DNA of 64,000 nucleotides from Chondrilla cf. caribensis (GCA_964020155.1 OZ026552.1:4656548-4720547); one strand, 5' to 3'. Shown: positions 22,701 to 35,785, numbered from the stretch's first letter. Notes: generated from the letters alone by a model not told the origin. A program made the numbers and translations.

Positions 22701-22859
22701 ACTGTAGACAACAAATACAATTTTATGGAAATTGAATGAAGTAGCATAGCAAGCTTGAGGTGCAGTTGTCATGGTAACATCACACTCATACTATAGTATA
22801 ATATTATAATGTTTTGCATTCAGTAGATCCAGTTACAACAACACCAGAAGTTAAACAGC
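22701..22859. other. Upstream region of copy 7
   Basis: Differs from the pre-promoter block of MWSF-type copies but is shared with copy 8 (27490-27649). This marks copies 7 and 8 as a duplicated pair. Confidence 0.65.
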
Positions 22860-22867
22860 TATAAATA
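22860..22867 (+). promoter_or_regulatory. TATA box of copy 7
   Basis: TATAAATA 57 bp before the ATG, in a promoter variant (TTAAACAGC before it) shared only with copy 8. Confidence 0.7.
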
Positions 22868-22916
22868 CAGGAAAACACTCTAGCTGAACACCAATGTTCA
22901 GATTCAAGAGTTCAGC

Positions 22917-24041
22917 ATGCTAAGACTTCTAGTAGTATTCTTGATCATTGTTAAGATTGGTTCAGTGGAAAACGCTGTCTTGTTGAAGAAGACAACAACT
23001 GACATATCTCACACTATCAACAAGGTGAGTGGGGGAGGTGGAGGAACATTGGTTGTGGGGTGATGGTGATGGTGACCACATTCATCTACTCTACAGAGAT
23101 CAGCACCAACTACACCATGTGACAAATCTAGGGAAGGAAACACCATCTACAGTCAGCAACAAACTGATACAGTGTGGATTTGTAAGAGTGGAAAGTGGAC
23201 ACCTTTCAAGTAAGACACTATATATAGGAATATATGACACACACAACACAATGTACTGTACTCCATTCTACAGGCTAACACTCTCACTGGGAGCTACTCA
23301 AGATGTTCCTGCATCATCCTGTAAGGAGATACGACAATCACTAACTGCTAACTGCTACCAACTTCCAACAGATGGGATGTACTGGATCACATTCCATGAC
23401 AAAAGTACCAACCAGACACAGGACATAAAGGTAACATGCTACAATACATCACAGAATGTAAATTACAGCTTACATCCTCTCTCTCATGTACACTACAACA
23501 GGTTTGGTGTGACATGTCCACATGTGGAGGAGGATGGACACTAGTGTGGAAACACTCCTACATGGAGGTCACTCCACTCACATCAGACATGTACTACTTC
23601 TCCAATCACTACAGACCCTGTACCGATATCAACAGTGGATGGTGCAATGTACCCCATAAATCTCGCCTCAAGCCCACTGAAATGATGATAGTTGCCTACC
23701 ACAACAAAAGAGTAGTGTACGCCTATCGAGGGAAATTTAACCCTAACATTGACTCGGACTGGACAGGAGGGATTCTACTGGATCACCACAAGTGTGTGGA
23801 CCATTGTACCAGAAGTAATGGAGTTCATCCAGCACCTAGTATTAGCTACAACAGGGACAAACGACTTCTTGGGATTTCCTTTGACAAGTCATCTCCTGGC
23901 AGATACTATGACAATTGTGATACATTTTGGAGTAACTTTAACAATCCTGAAGAGTGTCGCTGGCATGACTGTAGCCTACCAACTTACATTTCTGCTACAA
24001 ACAGAAATACTCAAATGACAGTAGCCATTTATGTACGGTGA
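22917..24041 (+). CDS. Array copy 7 (type A, MLR variant)
   Basis: Exons 22917-23024, 23097-23209, 23274-23430 and 23502-24041; 305 aa. Exon 1 begins MLRLLVVFLIIVKIGSVENA, a distinct signal peptide. Exon 3 has lost a cysteine: TFHDKSTNQTQDIK replaces TIQDQCTNQTQTIK. Exon 4: FNPNID for FNRNID; variable residues TRSN with NGVHP, SISYNRDKRL, GISFDKS, SPGRYYD, WSN, E/H/S, PTYISATNRN. No stop or splice lesion. Confidence 0.84.
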
Positions 24042-25299
24042 TTGGTTGATGCAGGAATGGGATGGCAAAGTAACACAATATCTGATACAACTATGTTTAC
24101 GTACATCAATTAATGCATGTACTTACTTGGAAATTTAAGTGAGGTAGTGGAATAATTATATAATACAGAAAATCAATTTTTGGATTCACTGAATGCATGG
24201 TCATGACGGTTGGGAGGATAGTCCGTACATTATTGGGTGTACATGTGCATGGCTAGTACATGGGAATACATGCATATAACACATATAATATACCCATGTA
24301 CACATTGTGGATATGCACTTTGAACCTTCACAAACACCATACTGCTGAATGTATTGCATGTACATATTACATATTATACGTATATATATGCAGTTCCTAC
24401 TGTATTATTATCAATGCTGAGCATGGTGTCCCTAGTGGGGATTATAACTTAGATATTCAACTGCAGTCAATCTCTCACAATTTGTTCTTGAAAGAGGTGG
24501 TATATAGATTAACAAGTTTGGCAAAGTAACTTAACATTCATTACTGTTCATGTATTACTATATTTGCATTGAGAAATTGATGTGGATGAAAGGTTCAGTG
24601 GGTAAAAGATTATGGTGGATTTACAACAATTCACTAGCTGTGGTACATACACATTCAGGACAATATTATGCAGTTTAGAGAGTGTGCTCGTGGGATATTC
24701 ACGGTATGGTATATATGACCAAGTGAATGGTATATAGGATGGACTTGCTGTTCCTGCCACAGGAAGTTACAGCAAACTGGGAATTAACTTCCTGTTCTTC
24801 TTGTGACAGGAAGTGGTATCAAATAAACAATGAATTACCTTCTTCAGAATATTGGAAATGAACTATTATATATAAGCCATACTTTGTATTACGGAACCCT
24901 GTTCTCTAATTACATATTACAATGCAACTAACCATTAGAAGAGGAAATAACATCCAATCCATGCAAGTTGGAAGAGGTGTGTGCTGCATGGGTACTGATT
25001 AACATAATTAAACAAATTGAAAAAAGGAAATGAATCCACCTGGTCATGAGGGTTTGAGGATTTCACCTGATGTGTCTGGGTTTCTCCTGGTCACCAGATC
25101 TCCTGAGAGAATTCGTTTGTCGATGTCTGTTTCTGGGAGATGGTTGACAGGTGACAATCACAAGTGATAACACAGCACGTACAGGTAATTCAACATCTTC
25201 ATATCATATGTGTACGCATATGCCCATGCAGTACAGTACATATGTATGGATATGGAGTCTAACCTGCCTAGCAAGTACTGTGAAGGACACAACAAATCT
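24042..25299. other. 3' flank of copy 7 and duplicated spacer block
   Basis: Equivalent to 7180-8075 and uninterrupted across the LINE insertion point, so it serves as the empty site (around 24375). No gene seen. Confidence 0.65.
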
Positions 25300-25331
25300 C
25301 TACTTCTTATCAGAGGTATTAGCTATCAACA
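25300..25331 (-). pseudogene. Orphan last exon of the - strand gene, second relic
   Basis: Same 32-bp exon with CCACCAG acceptor and TAG stop as at 20627-20658. The exons that should precede it are missing. Confidence 0.65.
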
Positions 25332-25396
25332 CTGGTGGACAGCAGTGCATGTGATAGACGCAGGGGCTGACTGGAGCTTTGTTAGCCATGAATATG

Positions 25397-25590
25397 TATG
25401 TACTGTATGTACTAATAAGGGTACCTGAATATGTATGTACTGTATGTACTAACAAGGGTACCTGAATATGTATGTACTGTATGTACTAACAAGGGTACCT
25501 GAATATTATGTATGTACTGTATGTACTAATAAGGGTACGTACCTGAATACGTATGTACTGTATGTACTAACAAGGGTACCTGAATATGTA
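25397..25590. repeat. Minisatellite, ~37-bp unit
   Basis: Five units of the GTACTAACAAGGGTACCTGA type, ending where the 607-bp element is inserted. Confidence 0.9.
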
Positions 25591-25592
25591 TA

Positions 25593-26199
25593 CCGTATTT
25601 GTTCTAATTTTTCGTCGACCTAATTATTCGTCATTGGCTCCAGATAGGTGCTATAATGTTCTAATTGATGACGAAATGTGACGCATTCTAAATGTTCGTC
25701 ATCAGTTCTAATTTTTCGTCAGATGTCTTTGTTAGCTACCTTTATAATATTTTATAGGATTTTCTGTCATTGCTCACTACTTCAAAGTTGACTCCTGCTC
25801 TATAAGCAACGACTGCAAAGCGATCGTGAGGATTGTCTGATAGGAAATAGAAAACAGCAAAATATTATGTGTACGCGTGTACGCGTACGGCTGATTTTAG
25901 ACGGTTTCAATGTAATATTATTATAATCGTATACCGTACATATCGTTTTAACCTCTGGAAGCAACGCGATTCGAAATGCTAGGCTTCCAATACTCTCTAT
26001 TTATGTGGTATCCACGAACGGAGCGAGGACTTTCAGGCTAAACGCCGCCATTTTCTTTTGTTCCAATTAGTCGTCGGCAATTCTAAATATTCGTCACGGC
26101 TTTCTATATATTCGTCAGGTCAGGATTCACAGCCAATCTTGTTCTAAATGACGGTTTTTCCTTGAACCTTGCTCTGACGAAAAATTAGAACATTTACGG
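25593..26199. mobile_element. 607-bp TA-flanked TIR element
   Basis: Terminal inverted repeats of 24 bp with two mismatches; the left begins CCGTATTTGTTCTAATTTTT and the right, reversed, CCGTAAATGTTCTAATTTTT. TA duplicated on both sides (25591-25592, 26200-26201). The empty site is at about 20877-20880. Internally TTCTAATTNNTCGTC-like motifs recur several times in both orientations. TA duplication fits the Tc1/mariner group, as a MITE without transposase. Confidence 0.88.
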
Positions 26200-26201
26200 T
26201 A

Positions 26202-26639
26202 ATATTTATATACATATGTATGTATATTCATGCATACATAATAATTATATTATGTACATAATGTATGTGTGTCCATAATAATGCTGATACTAATAACAAT
26301 AAACAGTATATTGTACACACATACATCTATGTACATGCATGTATACACACATGTGCATGATAATAATTTCATAAGAGCATATCATTTCATTCATCAAGTA
26401 TTACACACTCAGTTGGGCAAATGGAAACAAACTAATAATAATATGTCTGAGCTGGTTGTCTCCAAAATCCAATTCATATCACAATAGTATTCATTGACAA
26501 GGTAAACTCAATTCTCAGTAAACAGAGACATAATAAAACAGGGGTGTGGGGTGTGAGGAGTCAGTAAGAAATACATATCTGAATTGGAGGATGTGAGAGA
26601 GTGCTTCTGTTCTAAATCAGTTTAAAACAGTTTCTAACC
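26202..26639. other. Spacer matching 20880-21319
   Basis: Near-identical to the segment before the 528-bp element, part of the ~3.6-kb duplication that links copies 6-7 and 7-8. No gene seen. Confidence 0.7.
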
Positions 26640-27489
26640 ACCTCAATAGGCAGTTTACCTCAACTGATTATCTAATTGCTCAGCCTGTTAGCACACTGCT
26701 CTCTCCCTTACATTGGATACATTAAGCACCTCAGATTGTAGTGAGGTTTACAGGTCATGTATGAAGATGGGGAGGGTTTCAGAATTTAGTTGCCAGCTAA
26801 AGCTAGGTCTGGACTAAATATCATCTTGACACACCCACTCCGGCGTGAGCTACATCAAAAGGTGCTTAATATTTTCTCCCCATAATGTGGTTTTGACAGA
26901 ACAATTTGGAATGTTTAATGCTTTAGTGTAAGCAGGGTTTATGTAAACACCCAACTCAGGGGTTTATGCATGGAAAGGTCTAAAGTTCAAGAAAGAGGAA
27001 CTTCCCTTACACCCAGTAAGAGAGAGGGGTTAGTTCCAGTTGAAACTTGTAATGATATTCATTGGAGGGGTCACCTACACTTATTAGGCAGTTTACATGA
27101 ATTGATTATCTAACTGCTCAGCCTGTTTGCACACTACCCTCTCCCTTACATTGGATACATTAAGCACCTCAGATTGTAGTGAGGTTTACAGGACATGTAT
27201 GAAGATGGGGAGGGTTTCAGACTTTAGTTGCCAGCTAAAGCTAGGTCTGGACTAAATATCATCTTGACACACCCACTCTGGCGTGAGCTACTAACATTAA
27301 AGGTTCTTAATATTTTCTCCCCATAATGTGGTTTTGACAGAGCAATTGTAAACACCCAACTCAGGGGTTTTATGGAAAGGTCTAAAGTTCAAGAAAGAGG
27401 AACTTCCCTTACACCCAGTAAGGGAGAGGGGTTAGTTCCAGTTGAAACTTGTAATGATATTCATTGGAGGGGTCACCTACAGACCAATC
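26640..27489. repeat. Two tandem ~400-440-bp repeat units, second pair
   Basis: Units at about 26640-27075 and 27083-27480, same family as 21853-22700. Confidence 0.85.
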
Positions 27490-27649
27490 AACTGTAGACA
27501 ACAAATACAATTTTATGAGAATTGAATGAAGTAGCATAGCAAGCTTGAGGTGCAGTTGTCATGGTAACATCACACTCATACTATAGTATAATATTATAAT
27601 GTTTTGCATTCAATAGATCCAGTTACAACAACACCAGAAGTTAAACAGC

Positions 27650-27657
27650 TATAAATA
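27650..27657 (+). promoter_or_regulatory. TATA box of copy 8
   Basis: TATAAATA 57 bp before the ATG, same variant as copy 7. Confidence 0.7.
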
Positions 27658-27706
27658 CAGGAAAACACTCTTGCTGAACATCAATGTTCAGATTCAAGAG
27701 TTCAGC

Positions 27707-28054
27707 ATGCTAAGATTTCTAGTAGTATTCTTGGTCATTGTTAAGATTGGTTCAGTGGAAAACGCTGTCTTGTTGAAGAAGTCAACAACGGACATATCTC
27801 ACACTATCAACAAGGTGAGTGGGGAGGTGGAGGAACACTGGTTGTGGAGTGATGGTGACCACATTCATCTACTCTACAGAGATCAGCACCAACTACACCA
27901 TGTGACAAATCTAGGGAAGGAAACGCCATCTACAGTCAGCAACAAACTGATACAGTGTGGATTTGTAAGAGTGGAAAGTGGACACCTTTCAAGTTAGACA
28001 CTTCATACACTGTACACAAACACATATTTACAAAAACAAACACACACATGCATG

Positions 28055-28103
<49 letters not shown>

Positions 28104-28909
28104 CACAACACAATGTACTGTACTCCATTCCACAGGCTAACACCCTCACTGGGAGCTACTCAAGATGTTCCCGCATCATCCTGTAAGGAGATACGACAAT
28201 CACACACTGATAACGGCTACCAACCTCCAACAGATGGGATGTACTGGATCACAATACAAGACCAATGTACTAACAAGACACAGACTATGAAGGTAACATA
28301 CTCCAGTACATCACAGAATGTACATTACAACTTACATCCTCGCTCTCTCGTACACTACGAAAGGTTTGGTGTGACATGTCCACATGTGGAGGAGGATGGA
28401 CACTAGTGTGGAAACACTCCTACATGGAGGTTACTCCACTCACATCAGACATGTACTACTTCTCCAATCACTCCAGACCCTGTACCGATATCAACAGTGG
28501 ATGGTGCAATGTACCCCATAAATCTCACCTCAAGCCCACTGAAATGATGATAGTTGCCTACCACAACAAAAGAGTCGTGTACGCCTATCAAGGGAAATTT
28601 AACCGTAACATTGACTCAGACTGGACAGGAGGGATTCTATTGGATCACCACAAGTGTGTGGACCATTGTGCTAGAAGTGAAAGTAATGGAGTTCGTCCAG
28701 CACCTAGTGATCATGCTAATAGAGATAACAGACTTTTTGGGATTGCCTTTGATAAAAACTCTCCTGACAGATACTATTACAATTGCGATACATTCCAGAG
28801 CAACTTCAACAATCCTAGAGAGTGTCGCTGGCATGACTGTAAACTGCCAACTTCCATTTCTGCTAAGAACACAGATACTCAAATGACAGTAGCCATTTAT
28901 GTACGGTGA
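27707..28909 (+). CDS. Array copy 8 (type A, MLR variant), (CA)n in intron 2
   Basis: Exons 27707-27814, 27880-27992, 28136-28292 and 28364-28909; 307 aa. Signal peptide MLRFLVVFLVIVKIGSVENA. Intron 2 is expanded to 143 bp by a (CA)n tract (28058-28102) and its donor is GTTAGA rather than GTAAGA. Intron 1 is shortened to 65 bp. Exon 3 reads RQSHTDNGYQPP, losing the Cys of NCYQP. Variable residues in exon 4: ARSESN, SDHANRDNRLF, N after FDK (AAC codon), DRYYY, QSN, R/H/K, KNTD. Confidence 0.82.
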
Positions 28910-29913
28910 TTGGTTGATGCAGGAATGGGCTGCCAAAGTAACACAATATCTCATACAACTATGTTTACGTACATCAATTAATGCATGTACTTACTTGGAA
29001 ATTTAACTGAGGCAGTGGAATAATTACATAATACAGAAAATCAATTTTTGGATTCACTGAATGCATGGTCATGACGGTTGGGAGGATAGTCCGTGCATTA
29101 TTGGGTGTACATGTGCATGGCTAGTACATGGGAATACATGCATATAACACACATAATATACCCATGTACATATTGTGGATATGCACTTTGAACCTTCACA
29201 ACCTGGCAAGGAGTTACTGCTCAAAATATGTCAAATTAGCAAGACTCCACTGTACTTGGTTATAGCCTTGTCTCAACCTCTCATTGGATTATGTAAATGT
29301 ACATAACACCTACTCTGTACATAACACTTACTGATTGTTTCATAGTAATTGCTAGTATCAAATTCTATCCTGCTAGAGCCACATTCACATGCACTCAAGG
29401 ACTATGTACATATGTACTATTAGTGAACCTTCTCAACAGTAAAGCATACATCAAACATATCAAGTGAAGATGTGGCTACTTTGAACCAGCCTCATTAGTG
29501 AGCTTGCTCAGCAACATCCTTTGAAATGAACCATTTGAAGGGCTTTGGGGATATCAGGTTCATGAACCTTGTAAATGTGTTTATGGTCCTCCAAAGTCGA
29601 TTGAATTACAATTATAAAATTGAAAAAAAAATAAAATTAAAATTGAATTATAGTGTCTTCGGGGATTCTTTACAAATGTACAACATACTCAATGACCTGA
29701 TCCTATCATTGTTTCTCAGCAAAATCATTGGTAAAAAATCATTTGCAGTGCTTCAGAGACCTCAACTTCATGAACCTTGTAAACACCTTTATAGATTTCC
29801 AAAGTTGATTGAAATACAATAGTGTCTTCTGGATTCTTTACAAATGCACAACATACTCAATGACCTGATCCTATCGATCATTGTGCATTGTACATAAACA
29901 GAAGTTGAACGGC
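28910..29913. other. Spacer copy 8 to copy 9
   Basis: Common 3' flank with only a vestige of the 18-bp minisatellite (near 29305). The pre-promoter block is internally duplicated: the CTTTACAAATG...CAATGACCTGATCC motif occurs near 29668 and again near 29835. The later part of the block is deleted. No gene seen. Confidence 0.65.
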
Positions 29914-29921
29914 TATAAATA
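29914..29921 (+). promoter_or_regulatory. TATA box of copy 9
   Basis: TATAAATA 61 bp before the ATG. Most of the usual upstream block is missing, so regulation may be altered. Confidence 0.65.
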
Positions 29922-29974
29922 CAGGACAACGCTCTAGCTGGACACCAACTGGTGTGTAGATTCAAGAGGTCAAC

Positions 29975-31086
29975 ATGTGGAGCTTTCTAGTAGTGATCTT
30001 GATTATTGGTGAGAGCACTGGCTCGTTGGAGGAGACAACAACTGACATATCTCACACTATCAACAAGGTGAGTGGGGGAGGTGGAGGAACAATGGTTATG
30101 AGGTGATGATGATGGTGACCACATTCATCTACTCGACAGAGATCAGCACCAACTACACCATGTGACAAATCGAGGGAAGGAAACGCCATCTACAGTCAGC
30201 AACAAACTGATACAGTGTGGATTTGTAAGAGTGGAAAGTGGACACCTTTCAAGTAAGACACTGTATATATAGGAATATATGACACACACAACACAATGTA
30301 CTGTACTCCATTCCACAGGCTAACACTATCACTGGGAGCTATTCAAGATGTTCCCGCATCATCCTGTAAGGAGATACGACAATCACTAACTGCTAACTGC
30401 TACCAACCTCCAACAGATGGGATGTACTGGATCACAATACAAGACCAATGTACCAACCAGACACAGACTATGAAGTTAACATGCTACAATACATCAAGGA
30501 ATGTACATTACAACTTACATCCTCTCTCTCTTGTACACTACAACAGGTTTGGTGTGACATGTCCACATGTGGAGGAGGATGGACACTAGTGTGGAAACAC
30601 TCCTACATGGAGGTTACTCCACTCACATCAGACATGTACTACTTCTCCAATCACTACAGACCCTGTACTGATATCAACAGTGGATGGTGCAATGTACCCT
30701 ATAAATCTCGCCTCAAGCCCAATGAAATGATGATAGTTGCCTACCACAACAAAAGAGTGGTGTACGCCTATCGGGGGAAATTTAACCATAACATTGACTC
30801 GGACTGGACAGGGGGGATTCTATTGGATCACCACAAGTGTGTGGACCATTGTACCAGAAAAAATGGAGTTCGTCCAGCACCTAGTGATCATGCTAATACA
30901 GATAACAGATTACTTGGGATTGCCTTTAATAAACTCTCTCCTGACAACTACTATTACAATTGTGATACATTCTACAACAACTTTGACAATCCTGTGGAGT
31001 GTCGCTGGAGTGACTGTCACCTGCCAACTTCCATTTCTGCTACAAGCTCAGGTACTCAAATGACTGTAGCCATTTATGTACGGTGA
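29975..31086 (+). CDS. Array copy 9 (type A), splice donor of intron 3 lost
   Basis: Nominal exons 29975-30067, 30140-30252, 30319-30475 and 30547-31086; 300 aa if spliced normally. Exon 1 has a 15-bp in-frame deletion that removes VEIGS from the signal peptide region. The first base of intron 3 (30476) is T instead of G, so AAG is followed by TTAACA. Reading into the unspliced intron gives MKLTCYNTSRN and then a stop at the start of exon 4, removing the fibrinogen-like core. The nearby GT at 30475-30476 would shift the frame. Probably a pseudogene or a truncated isoform. Variable residues: TRKN, SDHANTDNRL, FNKL, Y, YNN, V/S/H, TSSG. Confidence 0.75.
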
Positions 31087-32069
31087 TTGGTTGATGCAGG
31101 AATGGGCTGGCAAAGTAACACAATATCTCATACAACTATGTTTACGTACGTCAATTAATGCATGTACTTACTTGGAAATTTAACTGAGGCAGTGGAATAA
31201 TTACATAATACAGAAAATCAATTTTTGGATTCACTGAATGCATGGTCATGACGGTTGGGAGGATAGTCCGTACATTATTGGGTGTACATGTGCATGGCTA
31301 GTACATGAGAATACATGCATGTAACACATATGATATACCCATGTACACATTGTGGATATGCACTTTGAACCTTCACAACCTGGCAAGGAGTTACTGCTCA
31401 AAATTTGTCAAATTAGCAAGACTTCACTGTACTTGGTTACAGCCTTGTCTCAACCTCTCATTTGGATTATGTAAATGTACATAACACCTACTCTGTGCAG
31501 AACACCTACTCTGTACATAACACTTACTTTGTACATAGCACCTACTCTGAACATAACACCTACTCTGTTCATACACGTATACTAAATAAATATATAAATC
31601 AACAAATACTTTGAACATAACACCTACTGGGTCTGTTCTATAGTAATTGCTAGTATCAAACTCCATCCTGCCAGAGGTACATTCACATGTACACACAGAT
31701 GATGTACTATTAGTGAACCTTCTCAACAGTAAAGCATACATGAAACATATCAAGTGAACATGTGGCTACTTTGAACCAGCCTCATTAGTGACCTTGCTCA
31801 GTAACATCCTTTAAAATGAACCAATTGGAGGGCTTTGGAGACCTCAGGTTCATGAACCTTGTAAACATGTTTACAACACTTCATGAGTTTCCAAACTTGA
31901 TTAGAACACAATGGTGTCTTCTGGATTCTTTACAAATGCACAACACACTCAATGACCTGATCCTATCATTGTGCATACATTTGACTAATGCCAACACAAT
32001 ACAGGCTTACAGTACAGCATATATTAGGAAGGAGTTAATAATACACATATAATATTAACCAGTGGAGTA
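31087..32069. other. Spacer copy 9 to copy 10, left part
   Basis: Common 3' flank, degenerate 18-bp minisatellite (31476-31570) and pre-promoter block, which breaks off near 32050 where the satellite begins. Confidence 0.7.
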
Positions 32070-32795
32070 GCTTTCGATAAGCACCATTTTGAATAGCTCA
32101 TGGGAAAGTGGGTGCGTCAACCTGATATTTCAACTAGACCTAGCTGGGGTCGTGAACTAACTTATGAAGTAATTCCCATCTCAATAGGTGGCCTGTAACC
32201 CCAGCTACATTTGGAGGTGCTTAATATTTTTTCAATGTATAGCATAGTATAGGAGAGAAAATGTTAAGCACCTTTGTGAAGAGCTCATGGGAAAGTAGAT
32301 GTGTCAACCTGATATCTTTACCAGGTCTAGCTGGGGACAAAAACTAACTTATGCAACAATTCCCATCTCAGTAGCTAATCCGTAACCCCAGCAACATTTG
32401 GAGGTGCTTAATATTTTTTCAATGTATGGGCTAGTATAGGAGAGAAAACACTGAGCACCTTTTGAATAGCTCATGGGAAAGTGGGTGTGTCAACTTGATA
32501 TTTCTACCAGATCTAGCTGAGGACGTGAACTAATTTATCAAACAATTCCCATCTGAAAAGGTAGCCTGTAACCCCAGCTATATTCGGAGGTGCTTAATAT
32601 TCTTTTCAATGTATGGAAGAGTACAGGAGAATAAATGCTAAGCACCCTTTTAAATAGCTCCTGGAAAAGTTGGGGTGTCAACCTGATATTTTCACCAGGC
32701 CTAGCTGCGGATGTCAACTAACATATAAAACAATTTTCATCTCCATAGCTAACCTGTAATACCAGCTACATTCGGAGGTGCTTAATATTATCATG
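32070..32795. repeat. Satellite array, ~186-bp unit, about four units
   Basis: The anchor GTGTCAACCTGATA recurs about every 186 bp (near 32115, 32301, 32488, 32675). Each unit also holds AGGTGCTTA and, some 45 bp on, its inverse TAAGCACCT. Confidence 0.88.
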
Positions 32796-32909
32796 GGTAC
32801 ATATACGCGTATGTACATTGAAGAACAGCATATACTCTAAATGAGATTCATTGGCAATGAAAGATTTCAAAAATAGCTACAACTGCTACATAACCGGAAG
32901 TTGAACGGC

Positions 32910-32917
32910 TATAAATA
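32910..32917 (+). promoter_or_regulatory. TATA box of copy 10
   Basis: TATAAATA 60 bp before the ATG, with ACCGGAAGT upstream. Only about 110 bp separate it from the satellite. Confidence 0.7.
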
Positions 32918-32969
32918 CAGGACATATCTCCAGCTGAACACTGCTGGTGTGTAGATTCAAGAGGTCAAC

Positions 32970-34098
32970 ATGTGGAGCTTTCTGGTAGTGATCTTGATCA
33001 TTGTTGAGATTGGTTCAGTGGAGAGCACTGTCTTGTTGGAGGAGACAACAACTGACATATCTCACACTATCAACAAGGTGAGTGGGGGAGGTGGGGGAAC
33101 ACTGGTTGTGGGGTGATGGTGATGGTGACCACATTCATCTACTCTACGTACAGAGATCAACACCAACTACACCATGTGACAAATCTAGGGAAAGAAACGC
33201 CATCTACAGTCAGCAACAAACTGATACAGTGTGGATTTGTAAGAGTGGAAAGTGGACACCTTTCAAGTAAGACACTATAAGTAGGAATATGTGACACACA
33301 CAACACAATGTACTGTACTCCATTCCATAGGCTAACACTATCACTGGGAGCTACTCGAGATGTTCCCGCATCATCCTGTAAGGAGATACGACAATCACTA
33401 ACTGCTAACTGCTACCAACCTCCAACAGATGGGATGTACTGGATCACAATACAAGACCAATGTACCAACCAGACACAGACTATAAAGGTAACATGCTACA
33501 ATACATCACGGAATGTACATTACTACTTACATCCTCTCTCCCTCGTACACTACGAAAGGTTTGGTGTGACATGTCCACATGTGGAGGAGGATGGACACTA
33601 GTGTGGAAACACTCCTACATGGAGGTTACTCCACTCACATCAGACATGTACTACTTCTCCAATCATTACAGACTCTGTACCGATATCAACAGTGGATGGT
33701 GCAATGTACCCCAGAAATCTCGCCTCAAGCCCACTGAAATGATGATAGTTGCCCACCACAACAAAAGAGTCGTGTATGCCTATCGGGGGAAATTTAACCG
33801 TAACATTGACTCGGACTGGACAGGAGGGATTCTACTTGATCACCACAAGTGTGTGGACCTTTGTGCTAGAAATAATGGAGTTCGTCCAGCACCTAGTAAT
33901 AGTGACAACAGTGATAATAGACTTCTTGGGATTGCCTTTGATAAACTCTCTCCTGACAATTACTATCACAATTGTGATACATTCCGCAACAGTTTTGACA
34001 ATCTTTTGGAGTGTCGCTGGTACGACTGTAACCTGCCAACTTCCATTTCTGCTAAAAGCTCAAGCACTCAAATGACGGTAGCCATTTATGTACGGTGA
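32970..34098 (+). CDS. Array copy 10 (type A)
   Basis: Exons 32970-33077, 33154-33266, 33331-33487 and 33559-34098; 305 aa. Intron 1 has a 4-bp insertion just before its acceptor (CTACGTACAG), and intron 2 ends in TAG rather than CAG; both remain valid AG acceptors. Exon 2 begins RSTPTTPCDKSRERN. Exon 4 has YRLCTDI for YRPCTDI and AHHNKR for AYHNKR. Variable residues: LCARNN, SNSDNSDNRL, L, H, RNS, L/Y/N with DNLLEC for DNPxEC, KSSS. Confidence 0.85.
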
Positions 34099-34994
34099 TT
34101 GGTTGGAGGAATGGGCTGGCAAAGTAACACAATATCTGATACAACTATGTTTACGTACATCAATTAATGCATGTACTTACTTGGAAATTTAACTGAGGCA
34201 GTGGAATAATTACATAATACAGAAAATCAATTTTTGGATTCACTGAATGCATGGTCATGACGGTTGGGAGGATAGTCCGTACATTATTGGGTGTACATGT
34301 GCATGGCTAGTACATGGGAATACATGCATATAACACACATAATATACCCATGTACACATTGTGGATATGCACTTTGAACCTTCACAACCTGGGAAGGAGT
34401 TACTGCTCAAAATATGTCAAATTAGCAAGACTCCACTGTACTTGGTTATAGCCTTGTCTCAACCTCTCATTGGATTATGTAAATGTACATAACAACTACT
34501 CTGTACATAACACTTACTGATTGTTCTATAGTAATTGCTAGTATGAAATTCTATCCTGCTAGAGCCACATTCACATGCACTCACAGACTAGATACATACG
34601 TATGTACCATTAGTGAACCTCCTCAACAGTAAAGCACACATCAAACATATCAAGTGAAGATGTGGCTACTTTGAACCAGCCTCATTAGTGACCTTGCTCA
34701 GCAACATCCTTTGAAATGAACCATTTGGAGGGCTTTGGGGATATCTGGTTTGTGAACCTTGTAAACATGTCTACAACATTTCATGGATTTCAGAGATGAT
34801 TGGAACACAATTACGTAGGTCTTCAGGATTCTTTACAAATGCACAACATACTCAATGACCTGATCCTATCATTGTGTATACATTTGACTAATGCCAACAT
34901 AATACAGGCTTACAGTACAGCATACATAAGGAAGGAGTTAACAGTACACAGTTATATTGTCAATGACCAGATTGAGTATACATATGGAGCAGCT
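34099..34994. other. Spacer copy 10 to copy 11, left part
   Basis: 3' flank, a one- or two-unit minisatellite vestige near 34490 and the pre-promoter block, broken by satellite near 34990. No gene seen. Confidence 0.65.
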
Positions 34995-35650
34995 TTTGAT
35001 AAGCACTATTTTGAATAGCTCATGGGAAAGTGGGCGTGTCAACCTGATACCTTTACCAGATCTAGCTGGGGACGTCAAAAAACTTACGTAACATTTTCCA
35101 TCTCAGTAGCTAATCCATAACCACAGCTACATTCAGAGGTGCTTACTGTATTCTCAATGTATGGGATAGTATAGGAGAGAAAATGCTAAGCACCTTCTTA
35201 AATAGCTCATGGGAAAGTAGACGTGTCAACCTGATATCTTTACCAGAACTAGCTGTGGACAAAAACTAACCTATGCAACAATTCCCACCTCAATAGGTCA
35301 CCCGTAACCCCAGCTACATTCGGAGGTGCTTAATATTGTTCAATGTATGGAAGAATATAGGAGAGAATATGCTAAGCACCTTTTTGAATAGCTCATGGAA
35401 AGGTGAATGTGTCAACCTGGTATTTATACCAGATTGTCCTGAGGACGTGAACTAACTTATCAAACAATTCCCTACATTCGGAGGTGCTTAATATTGTATG
35501 GAAGAGTATAGGAGAATAAATGCTAAGCACCCTTTTAAATAGCTCTTGGAAATGTTGGGGTGTCAACCTGAAATTTTCACCAGGCCTAGCTGGGGATGTC
35601 AACAAACTTATGAAACAATTCCCATCTCCGTAGCTAACCCATAACTCCAT
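34995..35650. repeat. Satellite array, ~186-bp unit
   Basis: Same unit as 32070-32795; about three and a half copies, one shortened near 35470. Confidence 0.85.
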
Positions 35651-35785
35651 ATGTATTCTTCAATGTACATATGTACCATGGGTACATATGTACATTGAAG
35701 AACAGCAGATGCTCTGAATGAGATTCATTGGCAATGAATAATTATAAAGATAGCTACAACTGCTCATAACCGGAATTTGAACGGC

